Below, in pieces: positions 35,217-43,740 of a DNA stretch of 64,000 bases (position 1 is the stretch's first letter; every line of letters begins with the position of its first letter). The notes under the pieces were generated by a model. It saw only the letters and a program-made list of their open reading frames with translations. It ran no database searches and had not been told where the DNA came from. The translations under genes were made by a program, and so were the position numbers. Location: assembly GCF_004208415.1 (NCBI RefSeq), contig NZ_CP035758.1, forward strand, positions 9,052,001 through 9,116,000, in the 5' to 3' direction. This DNA is from Ktedonosporobacter rubrisoli. Its GTDB lineage: Bacteria > Chloroflexota > Ktedonobacteria > Ktedonobacterales > Ktedonobacteraceae.

Positions 35217-35241
35217 TTAGTTTGTTAAATTGCCAAACTAA
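35217..35241. promoter_or_regulatory. XylR-like operator in the convergent gap
   Basis: The 25-bp palindrome TTAGTTTGTT(N5)GCCAAACTAA matches the Bacillus xylose operator half sites with exact 10-5-10 spacing; flanking GTTAG/CTAAC extends the stem. It lies between the ends of the repressor and the sugar kinase, with no gene start beside it, about 1.6 kb from the promoter operator. A weak hairpin terminator is the alternative reading; no T-run follows. Confidence 0.5.
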
Positions 35242-35325
35242 CTAACGCTCTCTAAGTGAGAGCCACTATGCGCCTATAACTAGAATGGTGAGTTTTCTCT
35301 CATTCACTGTGTTGGCTAATGTAGC

Positions 35326-36843
35326 CTACAAATTACTGTGAGGATACTGTGCCAATAGAGCATCCCGTGCTGGAATGTAGACCTGCTGATAGATCTCTCT
35401 ATAAATGGCTATAGCCTCCTCGCCTGGCTCATAGCTGACTTCCGTATGCTGGATGCTTGCAGCAGCCTCCTCGCTTGAATGAAAGATGCCTTTCCCTAAA
35501 CCAGCTAGCAGTGCAGCTCCTGTTGCTGCAGCTTCGCTAATTTGCGGTACTCTGATACGGCAGCCGGTGATTTCGGCCTTGATCTGCATTAATAGCGCGG
35601 CGCGAGTTGTGCCACCAATGGCGACAATTTCTGGCTGTGAGGCTGAACTACAATAAGATAACAATATTTCCAGGTTGTCGCGCAGCCAGAAGCCCAGACT
35701 TTCGAGCAGGGCGCGCATGAGTTCGCCCCGGCCATGTGAGGGGCTGAGTCCAAGGATGGCTGCGAGGGCGGTATCGTGTCGATGTGGCGTGCCTGTACCT
35801 AAAAAATAAGGCAGGATAGTGGTTCCGCGTGCTCCTCGTGGTGCGCATGCCGCATCTTGCAAGGCTTGCGTGTATGCCTCCTCATGGCCATCTTGCCCAT
35901 AGAGAAGAGAGACGAGCCAGGCAAAAGCTCCTCCAGCGAAGTTAAGCCCACCAAGGATGACGTATGTTTGGGGCAACACATATGCGTAGCTCTGGCTGCC
36001 GGAACTGCGCAGGTTATCGGAGGGCTGGAAATGCTTGCTGAGCACCATCACTGAGCAGGCAGTGCCGGTTGAGTCAAGAATCTGGTCGGGCTTTGTAATA
36101 CCGGCGGCAAGAGCTCCACAGAGGTGATCATGGCCGCCTGTAACCACGAGAGTATGCCTGGGCAGCCCGGTTTCAGCGCTGGCACTTTTACTGACGGTTC
36201 CAATAGGTGTTCCGCTGGGATAGGCCTGCGGAAGCCAATCGATGGGGATCTCGGCATGCGCTAGAAGGGAAGTTGACCAGGTAAGCTTTTGCTGATCGAA
36301 GACCATAGTGCGTGAGGCAAGGCTATAATCGGTCGCCATCTGACCGCTGAGCTTCCAGAGCACGAAGTCCTCGATACTGAGCCAATGGCTGATGTGTTTA
36401 AAGATGTCGGGGCGATGCTGGCGCAGCCAGAGCAGTTTATTGATGCCAAACATGGAGTGAATAGCGTGGCCAGTAATGTCATAGATGGCTTTATGCCCCA
36501 GCGTTTCTTGCCACCAGGTAGCCTGGGAAGCAGTGCGCGGATCATACCAGGCGATAGCATTATGCAGGATGTTGCCATGGGCATCGAGCGGAAAGCCAGC
36601 TTCTCCCATGCTGGATACAGAGACGCCGCAGATACGCTCTGGCTTCGTGCATTGCTTAAGTGCCTGCTGCAGGCTATCTACAACTGCTTGCCAGAGCTCT
36701 TGCGCCGCGAACTCGCTCCATTCCATAGTTGGATGTTGTGTAATAGTACGGCAACTCCCTATAGCACAAACTTTGCCAGCCTCTACGTCGACGATGATTG
36801 CCTTGGTGTTTGTGGTGCCTACATCAATGCCTGCAAGATACAT
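35326..36843 (-). CDS. FGGY-family carbohydrate kinase
   Basis: 505 residues. The two actin-like domains show LAGIDVGTTNTKAIIVD at the N-terminus (phosphate 1), MEWSEFAAQELWQAV, GVSVSSMGEAGFPLDAHG, TGGHDHLCGALAAGI (about 240-254) and the adenosine segment EIVAIGGTTRAALLMQIKAEI. Xylulokinases, gluconokinases and related kinases share these; the locus with a lyxose isomerase favours a ketopentose such as D-xylulose. A purine-rich AAAGGGACAGG precedes the ATG. It lies 146 bp downstream of the aldolase gene and is probably co-transcribed with it. Confidence 0.9.
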   Translation of the reverse strand: MYLAGIDVGTTNTKAIIVDVEAGKVCAIGSCRTITQHPTMEWSEFAAQELWQAVVDSLQQALKQCTKPERICGVSVSSMGEAGFPLDAHGNILHNAIAWYDPRTASQATWWQETLGHKAIYDITGHAIHSMFGINKLLWLRQHRPDIFKHISHWLSIEDFVLWKLSGQMATDYSLASRTMVFDQQKLTWSTSLLAHAEIPIDWLPQAYPSGTPIGTVSKSASAETGLPRHTLVVTGGHDHLCGALAAGITKPDQILDSTGTACSVMVLSKHFQPSDNLRSSGSQSYAYVLPQTYVILGGLNFAGGAFAWLVSLLYGQDGHEEAYTQALQDAACAPRGARGTTILPYFLGTGTPHRHDTALAAILGLSPSHGRGELMRALLESLGFWLRDNLEILLSYCSSASQPEIVAIGGTTRAALLMQIKAEITGCRIRVPQISEAAATGAALLAGLGKGIFHSSEEAAASIQHTEVSYEPGEEAIAIYREIYQQVYIPARDALLAQYPHSNL

Positions 36844-36989
36844 GGGCCTGTCCCTTTCTTTCGTATGCGCTTGTCAGTATGTATGAAAAGGGAACCAGGA
36901 AGGGATAGTATAGAGAGACCATACTAATAGGGCAAGAAGCTTGCTTACAAAGCTGGCCTCTCTAAACATGGTGCTGGCGAGAACTATGC

Positions 36990-37787
36990 TTAAACGCTTT
37001 CGTTGAGAATGCGTAGGGCATCTGCAACGCTGGCGTCGTGATGTACGATAGCTACCAGGGCGCGGGTCATTGCCTGGGGCGAGGGCGCTTGCCAGACGTT
37101 GCGTCCGATAACGACCCCCGAGGCGCCTGCATCCATCGCCTCGCGAAGCAGTGCAAAAAATTCTTCGTCATTTTTGACTCTTGGACCACCAAGTACCAGT
37201 ACAGGCGCAAAGCTTGTCTCTATGACGTGCTTGAAACCTTCACGCTTGCCTGTGTAGAAGGTCTTGATAATATCTGCCCCGTTTTCGACGGCCATCCGGC
37301 AAGCTGAAGCGACTGCCTCAACTGCGTGGGAGGCAGGGTGCGGATCGAAACCGTAGGGTAAGGCTTCCGCCATAATGGGAATATTCCAGCGATGGGCTTT
37401 TTCGGCTAAAAAGGGGAAATAAATGGTTGTGTTGCGATCGCGTTCCAGGCCCGGAAAATACATAGCTGCTGCGGCATCGGCGCTCAGCTCTAGCAGAGTC
37501 TCGACCTCGACAATTTGCTCTCTAGAGCTCTCAAAGAGGGGAGACGTGGCTCCGTCGCAACGTATCATGAGTCCAACATGGCTCAGATGCTGCCCAAATT
37601 TGCGCGCAATACCGGCTGTCGTCAGGATTGCATCAGCTCCACCAGCTATCACCTGTTCCAGAACTTTTTCCGCGTTCTCAAAGCCCGCCAGGGCGCCAAG
37701 GGTTCCGCCATGATCCATTGCGATGGTAACTGAACGTGCGTCTGAGGCGAAAAGACGATGATAGCGCCTTGTCAGGTGGTTGCTCAT
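36990..37787 (-). CDS. Class I (LsrF/DhnA-type) aldolase
   Basis: 265 residues. The DeoC/LacD/Fba class I barrel is plain: SVTIAMDHGGTLGALAGFENAE, AEALPYGFDPHP and the Schiff-base lysine Lys175 in GADIIKTFYTGKREG, followed by VLVLGGPRVKNDEEFF and GVVIGRNVWQ, which binds phosphate. Relatives cleave fructose-1,6-bisphosphate, the AI-2 product of Lsr, or ketose-1-phosphates. Next to the FGGY kinase it may split the phosphorylated ketose into a triose/glycolaldehyde pair. It opens its own promoter unit and precedes the kinase. Confidence 0.88.
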   Translation of the reverse strand: MSNHLTRRYHRLFASDARSVTIAMDHGGTLGALAGFENAEKVLEQVIAGGADAILTTAGIARKFGQHLSHVGLMIRCDGATSPLFESSREQIVEVETLLELSADAAAAMYFPGLERDRNTTIYFPFLAEKAHRWNIPIMAEALPYGFDPHPASHAVEAVASACRMAVENGADIIKTFYTGKREGFKHVIETSFAPVLVLGGPRVKNDEEFFALLREAMDAGASGVVIGRNVWQAPSPQAMTRALVAIVHHDASVADALRILNESV

Positions 37788-37844
37788 GTTGCTGCTGCCT
37801 CCCGATGGATATAACTTGACACTTGTATAACTTTCTCTAAATTA

Positions 37845-37874
37845 AGCATAGTCTGAGTATGGCCGAGTTGTCAA
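37845..37874 (-). promoter_or_regulatory. Promoter of the aldolase-kinase unit
   Basis: TTGACA (37869-37874), 18-bp spacer and TATGCT (37845-37850) on the minus strand, 58 bp ahead of the aldolase ATG. No XylR-like 25-bp palindrome is seen here. Confidence 0.55.
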
Positions 37875-38017
37875 TAGATAGATTTTATTTCCTCTATTCT
37901 TGTGTATCAAAGGTTTTAGATATAGACACATATTATATTATCTGTTATACTTCAGCCACGATAAGCGTATGTGCATGCACCGCTATCGGAGATTAAAGTG
38001 GAGAGGGTATCAAAATA

Positions 38018-38953
38018 TTGAATACTCAAACACATAAAATTTGGGATGATTCGTTAAAGAGGCTCATCCGGGCAAATCCGCAACATTTTGTCTCCTGGTT
38101 ATTAGAAGGCGCAGTTTTCCAAAACTGGGCTTCAAGTGAGCTGAAGAACCGGACCTTGGAAGCCGATGCCATGTTGGGGGTGGTACTGAACGGGCAAGAA
38201 ATGTACTTGCATATCGAGTTTCAGAGCAAGGAAGATATCAGCATGGCCCAACGTCTGTTGGAATATAATGTATTAGCAACACGTACATTAAAGCGACCTG
38301 TGTTATCATGTGTGCTATACTTGCGCAAAAGTAATAACACGGCAGAGCCGCCTCTTATATGGGTTTTGCCGGATGGTCTGGAGATACTGAGCTTTCGCTT
38401 TGTAGTTACAAAGTTGTGGGAGGTCTCGGTCATCGAGCTTATGGAGACTGGATTAGCAGGGCTGTTGCCACTCGTGCCTCTGGCTAAGGATGGCGGCAGC
38501 CATGAAGTCATAGATGCCATGGCCAAAAAGATAGTTGAGGCCAGGCAGACTGAGTTATTGCCTCTCGCTAAGTTGTTTGCCGGGTTGGTGTTGACGAAGG
38601 AGGCTGACCGCCACTGGTTGGAAAGGATTTTTGCGATGTATAACGATATCTTGGAAGAGTCCTGGGTCTATCAGGAAATCTTGGAAAAAGGGATGGCTCA
38701 GGGGCTAGAAAAGGGGCGTAGGGAGGAGTTGCGTGCGGAAATGCGCAGGTTGCGTGCAGCCTTGCTGGCTATTGTGCAGAAGAGTTATCCAGCGTTGCTC
38801 CAGCCGGTCGAGGTGGTGAGCGAAAAGATCAGCGATCCAGAAGTCTTACAGAATTTGCTAGTCAAGATAGCCCTGGCGGCAAACAGGCAGGAAGTGCAGG
38901 AGATCCTGGCCCAAATTCCCGAGACCAGCAAGGGACAGACAACAACAAACTAG
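38018..38953 (+). CDS. Rpn-family (PD-(D/E)XK) recombination-promoting nuclease-like protein
   Basis: 311 residues, opened by TTG at 38018. The N-terminal nuclease-like core has Asp50 in LEADAMLGVV and the E-x-Q motif in YLHIEFQSKED (Glu67, Gln69), as in the Rpn/YhgA transposase-like family. The C-terminal part is a charged helix with GMAQGLEKGRREEL and a DUF4351-like tail (SYPALLQPVEVVSEKISDPEVLQNLLVKIAL). Members occur in many copies in cyanobacteria and Chloroflexota and have DNase activity in E. coli. A truncated second copy follows at 39340. Confidence 0.85.
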   Translation: MNTQTHKIWDDSLKRLIRANPQHFVSWLLEGAVFQNWASSELKNRTLEADAMLGVVLNGQEMYLHIEFQSKEDISMAQRLLEYNVLATRTLKRPVLSCVLYLRKSNNTAEPPLIWVLPDGLEILSFRFVVTKLWEVSVIELMETGLAGLLPLVPLAKDGGSHEVIDAMAKKIVEARQTELLPLAKLFAGLVLTKEADRHWLERIFAMYNDILEESWVYQEILEKGMAQGLEKGRREELRAEMRRLRAALLAIVQKSYPALLQPVEVVSEKISDPEVLQNLLVKIALAANRQEVQEILAQIPETSKGQTTTN

Positions 38954-39080
38954 AGCGCTGGGGAAGTTCAACAACCAACGACTCAGCCAAAGAGTGAAGA
39001 AAATCTGGTTGGGCTGATCTGGTTAGGCATTATGTTTTCATACTTAGGTGAGCAAGCGCTGTATCAATGCTCTAGATTAG

Positions 39081-39251
39081 AGCTTTGGACGAGCTTTGCT
39101 TTATAATGATCTGACTGATCAGCCCGAGATATTGGCAGCTAAAAGGCTGAAAGCGCGGGCTTCCATTGGAGACCTGGAAAGGGAAGTCACACAGTTTGGA
39201 GCCATCCGCTACTATCTGAAGTTGAAATCACTTTTTGTGAAGACACGATAA
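39081..39251 (+). other. Remnant open frame of unknown origin
   Basis: A frame of 56 codons between stops, ending in KLKSLFVKTR, with no good start codon. It reads ALLYNDLTDQPEILAAKRLKAR at its centre and looks protein-like (balanced Leu, Lys, Glu) but I recognise no family. It sits in the spacer between the duplicated Rpn segments, so it is probably the tail of a gene lost in the rearrangement. Confidence 0.35.
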
Positions 39252-39339
39252 TATTTAAGACAGTACAAACATTATCGAGTTTTCATACCTGGTGGATCTG
39301 ATGTTAACAACTATTGAGTAGAAATAGTAATCAGGAAAG

Positions 39340-39816
39340 TTGTTTGCCGGGTTGGTATTGATGAAGGAGGCCGACCGCTACTGGTTGGAAAGGATTTTTG
39401 CGATGTATGGTGATATCTTGGAGGAGTCCTGGGTCTATCAAGAAATCTTGGAAAAGGGAAAGGCTCAGGGACTAGAGAAAGGGATGGCTCAGGGAATAGA
39501 GATAGGAATGGCTCAAGGGCTAGAGAAGGGACTAGAAAAAGGACTAGAGAAAGGGCTAGAAAAAGGAATGGCTCAAGGGCTAGAGAAGGGACGTAGGGAG
39601 GAGTTGCGAAGAATGCGTGCGGCTTTACTGACTATTGTACGCAAGAATTATCTATTTTTGCTCCAGCCGGCCGAGATGGTGAGCGAAAAGATCAGCGATC
39701 CAGAAGTCTTACAGGATTTGCTAGTCAAGATAGCCCTGGCGGCAGACGGGCAGGAAGTGCAGGAGATCCTGGCCTACGTCCCGGAGATCAACATAGGTCA
39801 GACAGCAACAAATTAA
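39340..39816 (+). pseudogene. Truncated Rpn-family copy (C-terminal half only)
   Basis: 158 codons starting at a TTG that corresponds to the middle of the neighbouring gene (LFAGLVLMKEADRYW aligns with LFAGLVLTKEADRHW). The nuclease core is missing, so the product cannot be an active nuclease. The frame is intact through an expanded run of GLEK and GMAQ units and the DUF4351-like tail to TATN. It may be translated as a small C-terminal-only protein, but no ribosome-binding site is evident. Best read as a duplication relic. Confidence 0.7.
39451..39593 (+). repeat. 12-bp coding minisatellite (Gly-Leu-Glu-Lys units)
   Basis: The unit GGACTAGARAAA and its variant GGAATGGCTCAA repeat about eleven times in frame, encoding GLEK or GMAQ blocks. 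The intact gene upstream has only two or three units at the same site, so the array has grown or shrunk by slippage. Confidence 0.8.
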
Positions 39817-39965
39817 GGCGCTGGGGAAGTTCAACAACCAACGACTCAGCCAGGTTGTGCAGGAAGTTTTTTCGGGCTGATCTGGTTTTCTAACGCAATA
39901 TCAAGAGTCGATAAGCGGTTATCAGCTGAGGGAAGCTTTTTCAGGCCTGATATACTACAAAAAGC

Positions 39966-39997
39966 AAGCAGATAGGAGAAGAGCCCCCTATCTGCTT
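39966..39997 (-). terminator. Terminator of the osmoprotectant ABC operon
   Basis: AAGCAGATAGG (39966-39976) pairs with CCTATCTGCTT (39987-39997), ten-base loop; on the minus strand a run of five T follows. It lies 15 bp beyond the stop of the binding-protein gene. Confidence 0.8.
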
Positions 39998-40011
39998 TTA
40001 TCTCTTAAGGA

Positions 40012-40986
40012 CTAGAGCAAGCCTTTGCTCTTCAAGAAATCGGTCGCCACATCGGTGATAGCTTTGCTTGCCGATGCGCCTGCTTTCTGCTTTTCCGCTA
40101 CTTGCGACTGCAGCTGCATACTGACCTCAGTAGTCAGATCAGGAGCCAGCGGATTCAGCGTAGTAGCGATATCAGGATACTTTTGTAACACAGAATTACG
40201 GACAATAGGAGCCGGATTAAAGGCCGGGAAACCGTTCTTATCGTCCTGCAGGAAGATAAAACCTTTTTGGAGAGCACTACTATCCGTGGTGTAGCAGACA
40301 GCAACCTGAGCCTTATCGCTGCTTACGGCCGTAAAGCCCAACGCGTAGTCAATAGTCTGAGTCTGCTTGAAGCTCTTGGTATCAAAGCCGTAGGTAGACT
40401 TTAGCCCGTCGATGAAAGAGATACCATCGCTGGGCGAAGCCAGGACAAGCTGTGAAACCTTGGGAGCCAGTTGAGAAATGTTCGTGACCCCCAGCTTTTG
40501 GGCTTCATCTTTTGTCGTGCAGAGCCCATACCCATCGTTCAGAGGTGAAGCATCCAGCCAGGTGATATTGAACTGCTTATTGTAAGCATCCTTCACTGTC
40601 TGATAATCCTTCTGGGGATAGTGTGCTGTGGGCATCTTCAAGGCATTCAACGCTGTATAGGTAAACTCGGGATACAAGTCAATGGCGCCGCTCTTAATAG
40701 CCTGAAAGATGATCGTACTGTTGCCCAGAGCCGGCTTTTCGTTGACTGTAAAGCCTTTCTTCTGGAGCAGCAGCGTATACATCTTAGCCAGGAGCTGGTT
40801 CTCAACGTCGAGCTTACTGGCTACAGTGATCGGCCCTTTGGGTCCTGCCGAGCTATTACCACTTGTGTTACCACTGCTCTGAGTGCCGCCGCTATTGCCC
40901 GCCGTTCCACATGCAGAAAGTAAGAGCAGAGCTGACAACAATAGCGAAAGCACGAACTTTGCGCGTAATGAGCGCAGGGAAGTCAT
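40012..40986 (-). CDS. opuCC: Glycine betaine/choline-type ABC transporter substrate-binding lipoprotein
   Basis: 324 residues from the ATG at 40984-40986, with AAGGAGG five bases upstream; a frame extends 25 codons further but lacks this site. Signal peptide with lipobox (LLLLSAC), Ser/Gly tether, then the OpuAC-like fold: GPITVASKLDVENQLLAKMY, KPALGNSTIIFQAIKSGAIDLYPEFTYTAL, LDASPLNDGYGLCTTKDEAQ and TTDSSALQKGFIFLQDD. The E-F-T-Y-T-A motif marks quaternary-amine binding proteins (OpuBC/OpuCC/YehZ). It feeds the two permeases and ATPase of the same operon. Exact ligand unknown. Confidence 0.9.
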   Translation of the reverse strand: MTSLRSLRAKFVLSLLLSALLLLSACGTAGNSGGTQSSGNTSGNSSAGPKGPITVASKLDVENQLLAKMYTLLLQKKGFTVNEKPALGNSTIIFQAIKSGAIDLYPEFTYTALNALKMPTAHYPQKDYQTVKDAYNKQFNITWLDASPLNDGYGLCTTKDEAQKLGVTNISQLAPKVSQLVLASPSDGISFIDGLKSTYGFDTKSFKQTQTIDYALGFTAVSSDKAQVAVCYTTDSSALQKGFIFLQDDKNGFPAFNPAPIVRNSVLQKYPDIATTLNPLAPDLTTEVSMQLQSQVAEKQKAGASASKAITDVATDFLKSKGLL

Positions 40987-41071
40987 ATCTTCCTCCTTAA
41001 AATAATAAAGACGAATAAGGTGCTGAGCAAGTATAGCATACTTATTCAACGCCTGGAACATCGTTTAAGCG

Positions 41072-41737
41072 TTATATCTGGGCAATTTCAACTTCACCTT
41101 GCACGCGAATACCGGCAGGCGTCAGTACACGCTGTAGCCAGGCCATAAAAACTTCAATAATAATGGCAAGAATGGCTACGGGGATGGCGCCGGCAAGCAT
41201 TTCAGCATTGTTTAATTTGTAGAGCCCATCGACGATATAATCGCCGTATCCTCCCGCACCTATAAACGCAGCAAGCGTGGCAGTAGCCACAATTTGTACT
41301 GCCGCTGTTCGGATGCCAGCCGCGACAATCGGCGAAACAAGGGGTATCTGGATGCGCGTAATAATCTGTCCCCGTGTCATCCCCATACCGCGTGCGGCGT
41401 CGATGGTTGCCGGATCAATGCCCCTTAGCCCGGTATAAGTATTGAGCAGAACCGGTGGTATGCCAAGGATAATCAAGGCCACAACCGTAGGCGTAAAGCC
41501 AAGACCAAGGTAGGGTAGTACCGCGATCAGAAAGGCGATAATTGGAATTGCACGCATCAATCCACTAAGATTGACAGCGATGAAACCGAGCACGGCGTTG
41601 CGCGAGACGATAATCCCGAGGATAACGCCAATGATCACTGATACCACAATTGAGAATGCGCATATCTGGATATATGCGATAGTATGACCTATAAAATCAT
41701 TGTGCGGATCAGCAATAAACTGGAGGATCTCACCCAT
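41072..41737 (-). CDS. opuCD: Osmoprotectant ABC transporter permease
   Basis: 221 residues, six predicted helices. The binding-protein-dependent transport loop is GMGMTRGQIITRIQIPLVSPIVAAGIRTAAVQ, with LPYLGLGFTPTVVALIILGIPPVLLNTYTGLRGIDP typical of the OpuC/YehY group. GGAGG lies 11 bases upstream of the ATG. The gene is between the other permease and the binding protein in one operon. Assignment to D rather than B is arbitrary. Confidence 0.9.
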   Translation of the reverse strand: MGEILQFIADPHNDFIGHTIAYIQICAFSIVVSVIIGVILGIIVSRNAVLGFIAVNLSGLMRAIPIIAFLIAVLPYLGLGFTPTVVALIILGIPPVLLNTYTGLRGIDPATIDAARGMGMTRGQIITRIQIPLVSPIVAAGIRTAAVQIVATATLAAFIGAGGYGDYIVDGLYKLNNAEMLAGAIPVAILAIIIEVFMAWLQRVLTPAGIRVQGEVEIAQI

Positions 41738-41761
41738 GATCTTCTGTTCCTCCTATTCTTC

Positions 41762-42418
41762 TTAAGCAACCGAGAGGGCGCTGCGTCCACGATTAAGGGC
41801 AGTTTGTACAAGGAGCAAAAGCAAATCGGCGACGATGGCAAAAAGCGCCATAAGAATTGCTCCGGCAATGACTGCCTGTGTATCGCCGCTGGTGATATTT
41901 TTGAAGATGAGGTCACCCAGGCCGCCTTCTCCAACCAGCGAGTCCAGCGAGGCAATACCGACAGTCGTTACGGTTGCAATACGAATACCCGCTACGATCA
42001 CTGGCAGGGCTAAAGGCAGAGTGACGCGAAAGAGTAACTGGCGTGGACTCATGCCCATGGCGCGACCCACTTCTAATAGGAGCGGGTCGATACCATTGAC
42101 AGCGGTAGCTGTATTGCGAATCAGCACAAGTTGGGCATAAAGGACAAGAGGAATAATGGCTGTGGTAAAGCTTAACCCGGTAACTGTGATCAGGATACCG
42201 AGCAAAGCAATACCTGGGATGGTGTAAAGTAAGCCTGTAAAGGTAATCACCGGGAAATAGAACTGGCGATGGCGGGCTACAAAAAGTCCCACAGGTATGG
42301 CGATGATAAGCGCGATGAGCATGCTGACGCCAACCAGAAATGCGTGCTGCCAGATCAAGTTAGGAATGCTTCCCGGATCTGACAAGTCATAGTTATAGGG
42401 ACTGAGTAGATAATTCAT
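41762..42418 (-). CDS. opuCB: Osmoprotectant ABC transporter permease
   Basis: 218 residues from the ATG at 42416-42418 (AAAGG seven bases ahead); an in-frame ATG seven codons upstream lacks such a site. Six helices with the EAA-like loop GRAMGMSPRQLLFRVTLPLALPVIVAGIRIATVTTVG and IPGIALLGILITVTGLSF. It pairs with the 221-residue permease to form the membrane channel. About 24 bp separate the two permease genes. Confidence 0.9.
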   Translation of the reverse strand: MNYLLSPYNYDLSDPGSIPNLIWQHAFLVGVSMLIALIIAIPVGLFVARHRQFYFPVITFTGLLYTIPGIALLGILITVTGLSFTTAIIPLVLYAQLVLIRNTATAVNGIDPLLLEVGRAMGMSPRQLLFRVTLPLALPVIVAGIRIATVTTVGIASLDSLVGEGGLGDLIFKNITSGDTQAVIAGAILMALFAIVADLLLLLVQTALNRGRSALSVA

Positions 42419-42480
42419 GAAAATGCCTTTCGTTAGCATACATTGCCCGTCAGCAGGCAGGAATGCTAGTGGATCGTTGC

Positions 42481-43482
42481 TTATAACTTCGTCTCTATAT
42501 GCTCGGCGGGTTGCGTACGCGTCTGCGTGATTTCCCGGTTGATACTGGCAAGGGTAATATATCCAAGGGGTTCGGAGGAACCGTTATTCTGCACCTTAAG
42601 CCCGGGGGCGTTGGTTTCGAGTAGCTTGAGCATTGCCTCTAACAATGTTGCATGTGCCTCGAATGTAGGCACATTATTCTGGATAGCTGCTTCTGGCTGT
42701 TTCTCCAGGGCATCACTAACGGGCAAATACTGAAGTTGGCGTAGAATACTATCGGCTCCTACAAGCTGACGTACAAAGTCATTGACTGGCCGCGCAAGCA
42801 ACTCGACCGGCGAGCCGATCTGGACTAGCTTGCCTTCAGAGAGCACTGCGATCTGATTGCCAAGTTTGAAGGCCTCTTCAATATCGTGTGAGACAAAAAG
42901 AATAGTTTTTTGTACATCCTTTTGCACGCGCATTAATTCTTCTTGCATGCGTGCACGGGTAATTGCATCTAACGCTCCAAAGGGCTCATCCATCAACAGA
43001 ATTGCCGGATCTGTGGCAAGCGCACGGGCAAGCCCCACTCGCTGCTGCTGGCCGCCCGAGAGCTGGCGCGGGAAGCGTTTGCGATATTCGTCGGGCGGTA
43101 AGCCCACCAGGTTTAACAGTTCGTCAACGCGTGTGTTAAGCTGCTGCCTTGTCCAGCCTCCGGCAATGTCCGCGGTAACCCGGACATTCTCTGCGACCGT
43201 CATATGAGGGAAAAGTCCAACTTGCTGAATGACGTAGCCGATGCGACGCCGCAACTGAATTGGATTTTCCTCAAGGACATTGGTTCCGTCGATGATGATT
43301 TCGCCAGAACTTGGCTCAATCAGACGGTTGACCATACGCAGAAGCGTTGTTTTGCCGGAGCCAGAGGTACCTACCAGCATACATGTGCTGCCTTCTGGCA
43401 CATCAAAGGTGACAGCATCGACGGCAGGTCGACTAGCACCAGGATATTGTTTGGTGATGTTATGGAAAGCGATTTTTACCAT
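42481..43482 (-). CDS. opuCA: Osmoprotectant ABC transporter ATP-binding protein
   Basis: 333 residues. Walker A GTSGSGKTTLLRMVNR (about 37-52), Q-loop VIQQVGLFPHMTV, signature LSGGQQQRVGLARAL, Walker B ILLMDEPFGALD and H-loop VSHDIEEA. The C-terminal 90 residues hold one degenerate CBS-like repeat (TLLEAMLKLLETNAPGLKVQNNG, LGYITLASINREI), where OpuCA and OpuAA carry two CBS domains that sense ionic strength. It is the first gene of the operon, so regulation by osmolarity is likely but not shown. Confidence 0.92.
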   Translation of the reverse strand: MVKIAFHNITKQYPGASRPAVDAVTFDVPEGSTCMLVGTSGSGKTTLLRMVNRLIEPSSGEIIIDGTNVLEENPIQLRRRIGYVIQQVGLFPHMTVAENVRVTADIAGGWTRQQLNTRVDELLNLVGLPPDEYRKRFPRQLSGGQQQRVGLARALATDPAILLMDEPFGALDAITRARMQEELMRVQKDVQKTILFVSHDIEEAFKLGNQIAVLSEGKLVQIGSPVELLARPVNDFVRQLVGADSILRQLQYLPVSDALEKQPEAAIQNNVPTFEAHATLLEAMLKLLETNAPGLKVQNNGSSEPLGYITLASINREITQTRTQPAEHIETKL

Positions 43483-43740
43483 GCCGTTGTGCTTCCTCTC
43501 TTATAAATTGTATGTTACGTAGTTCGGTGTGTATTATACAATATGTTGTACAGCCAATTCCTGGCAAATAGCACAAATGTTCCGCTGGAGAAAAAAATCT
43601 CTAGCTCATGTTTGTGGCAATCTTATATAAGATACGAGATCGGCAAGAAAAAGGTGGACAGTTAAGCGGCCTGAAGTAGGGCAATGTTGCCTGGCGTTTG
43701 CTGGCCGCTAGCTAGCGTGGTCTATTGGAAGGTTGCAGGG

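Larger units (their letters stand above)
38571..39888 (+). repeat. Imperfect direct duplication of the Rpn gene 3' part
   Basis: The segment 38571-39024 (from AGTTGTTTGCCGGGTTGGT to past the stop) is repeated at 39338-39888, separated by about 310 bp. Both copies share the same noncoding tail after the stop (GCGCTGGGGAAGTTCAACAA, CAACGACTCAGCCA, GGGCTGATCTGGTT). The second copy differs by a longer GLEK repeat and scattered substitutions. Confidence 0.8.

Noticed and set aside
39451..39593. CRISPR array
   Set aside because: The repeats are 12 bp, in frame and without spacers; they encode GLEK units.
38018..39888. Insertion sequence or transposase
   Set aside because: Rpn proteins are called transposase-like, but no DDE motif, terminal inverted repeats or target-site duplication is seen; the duplication is explained without one.
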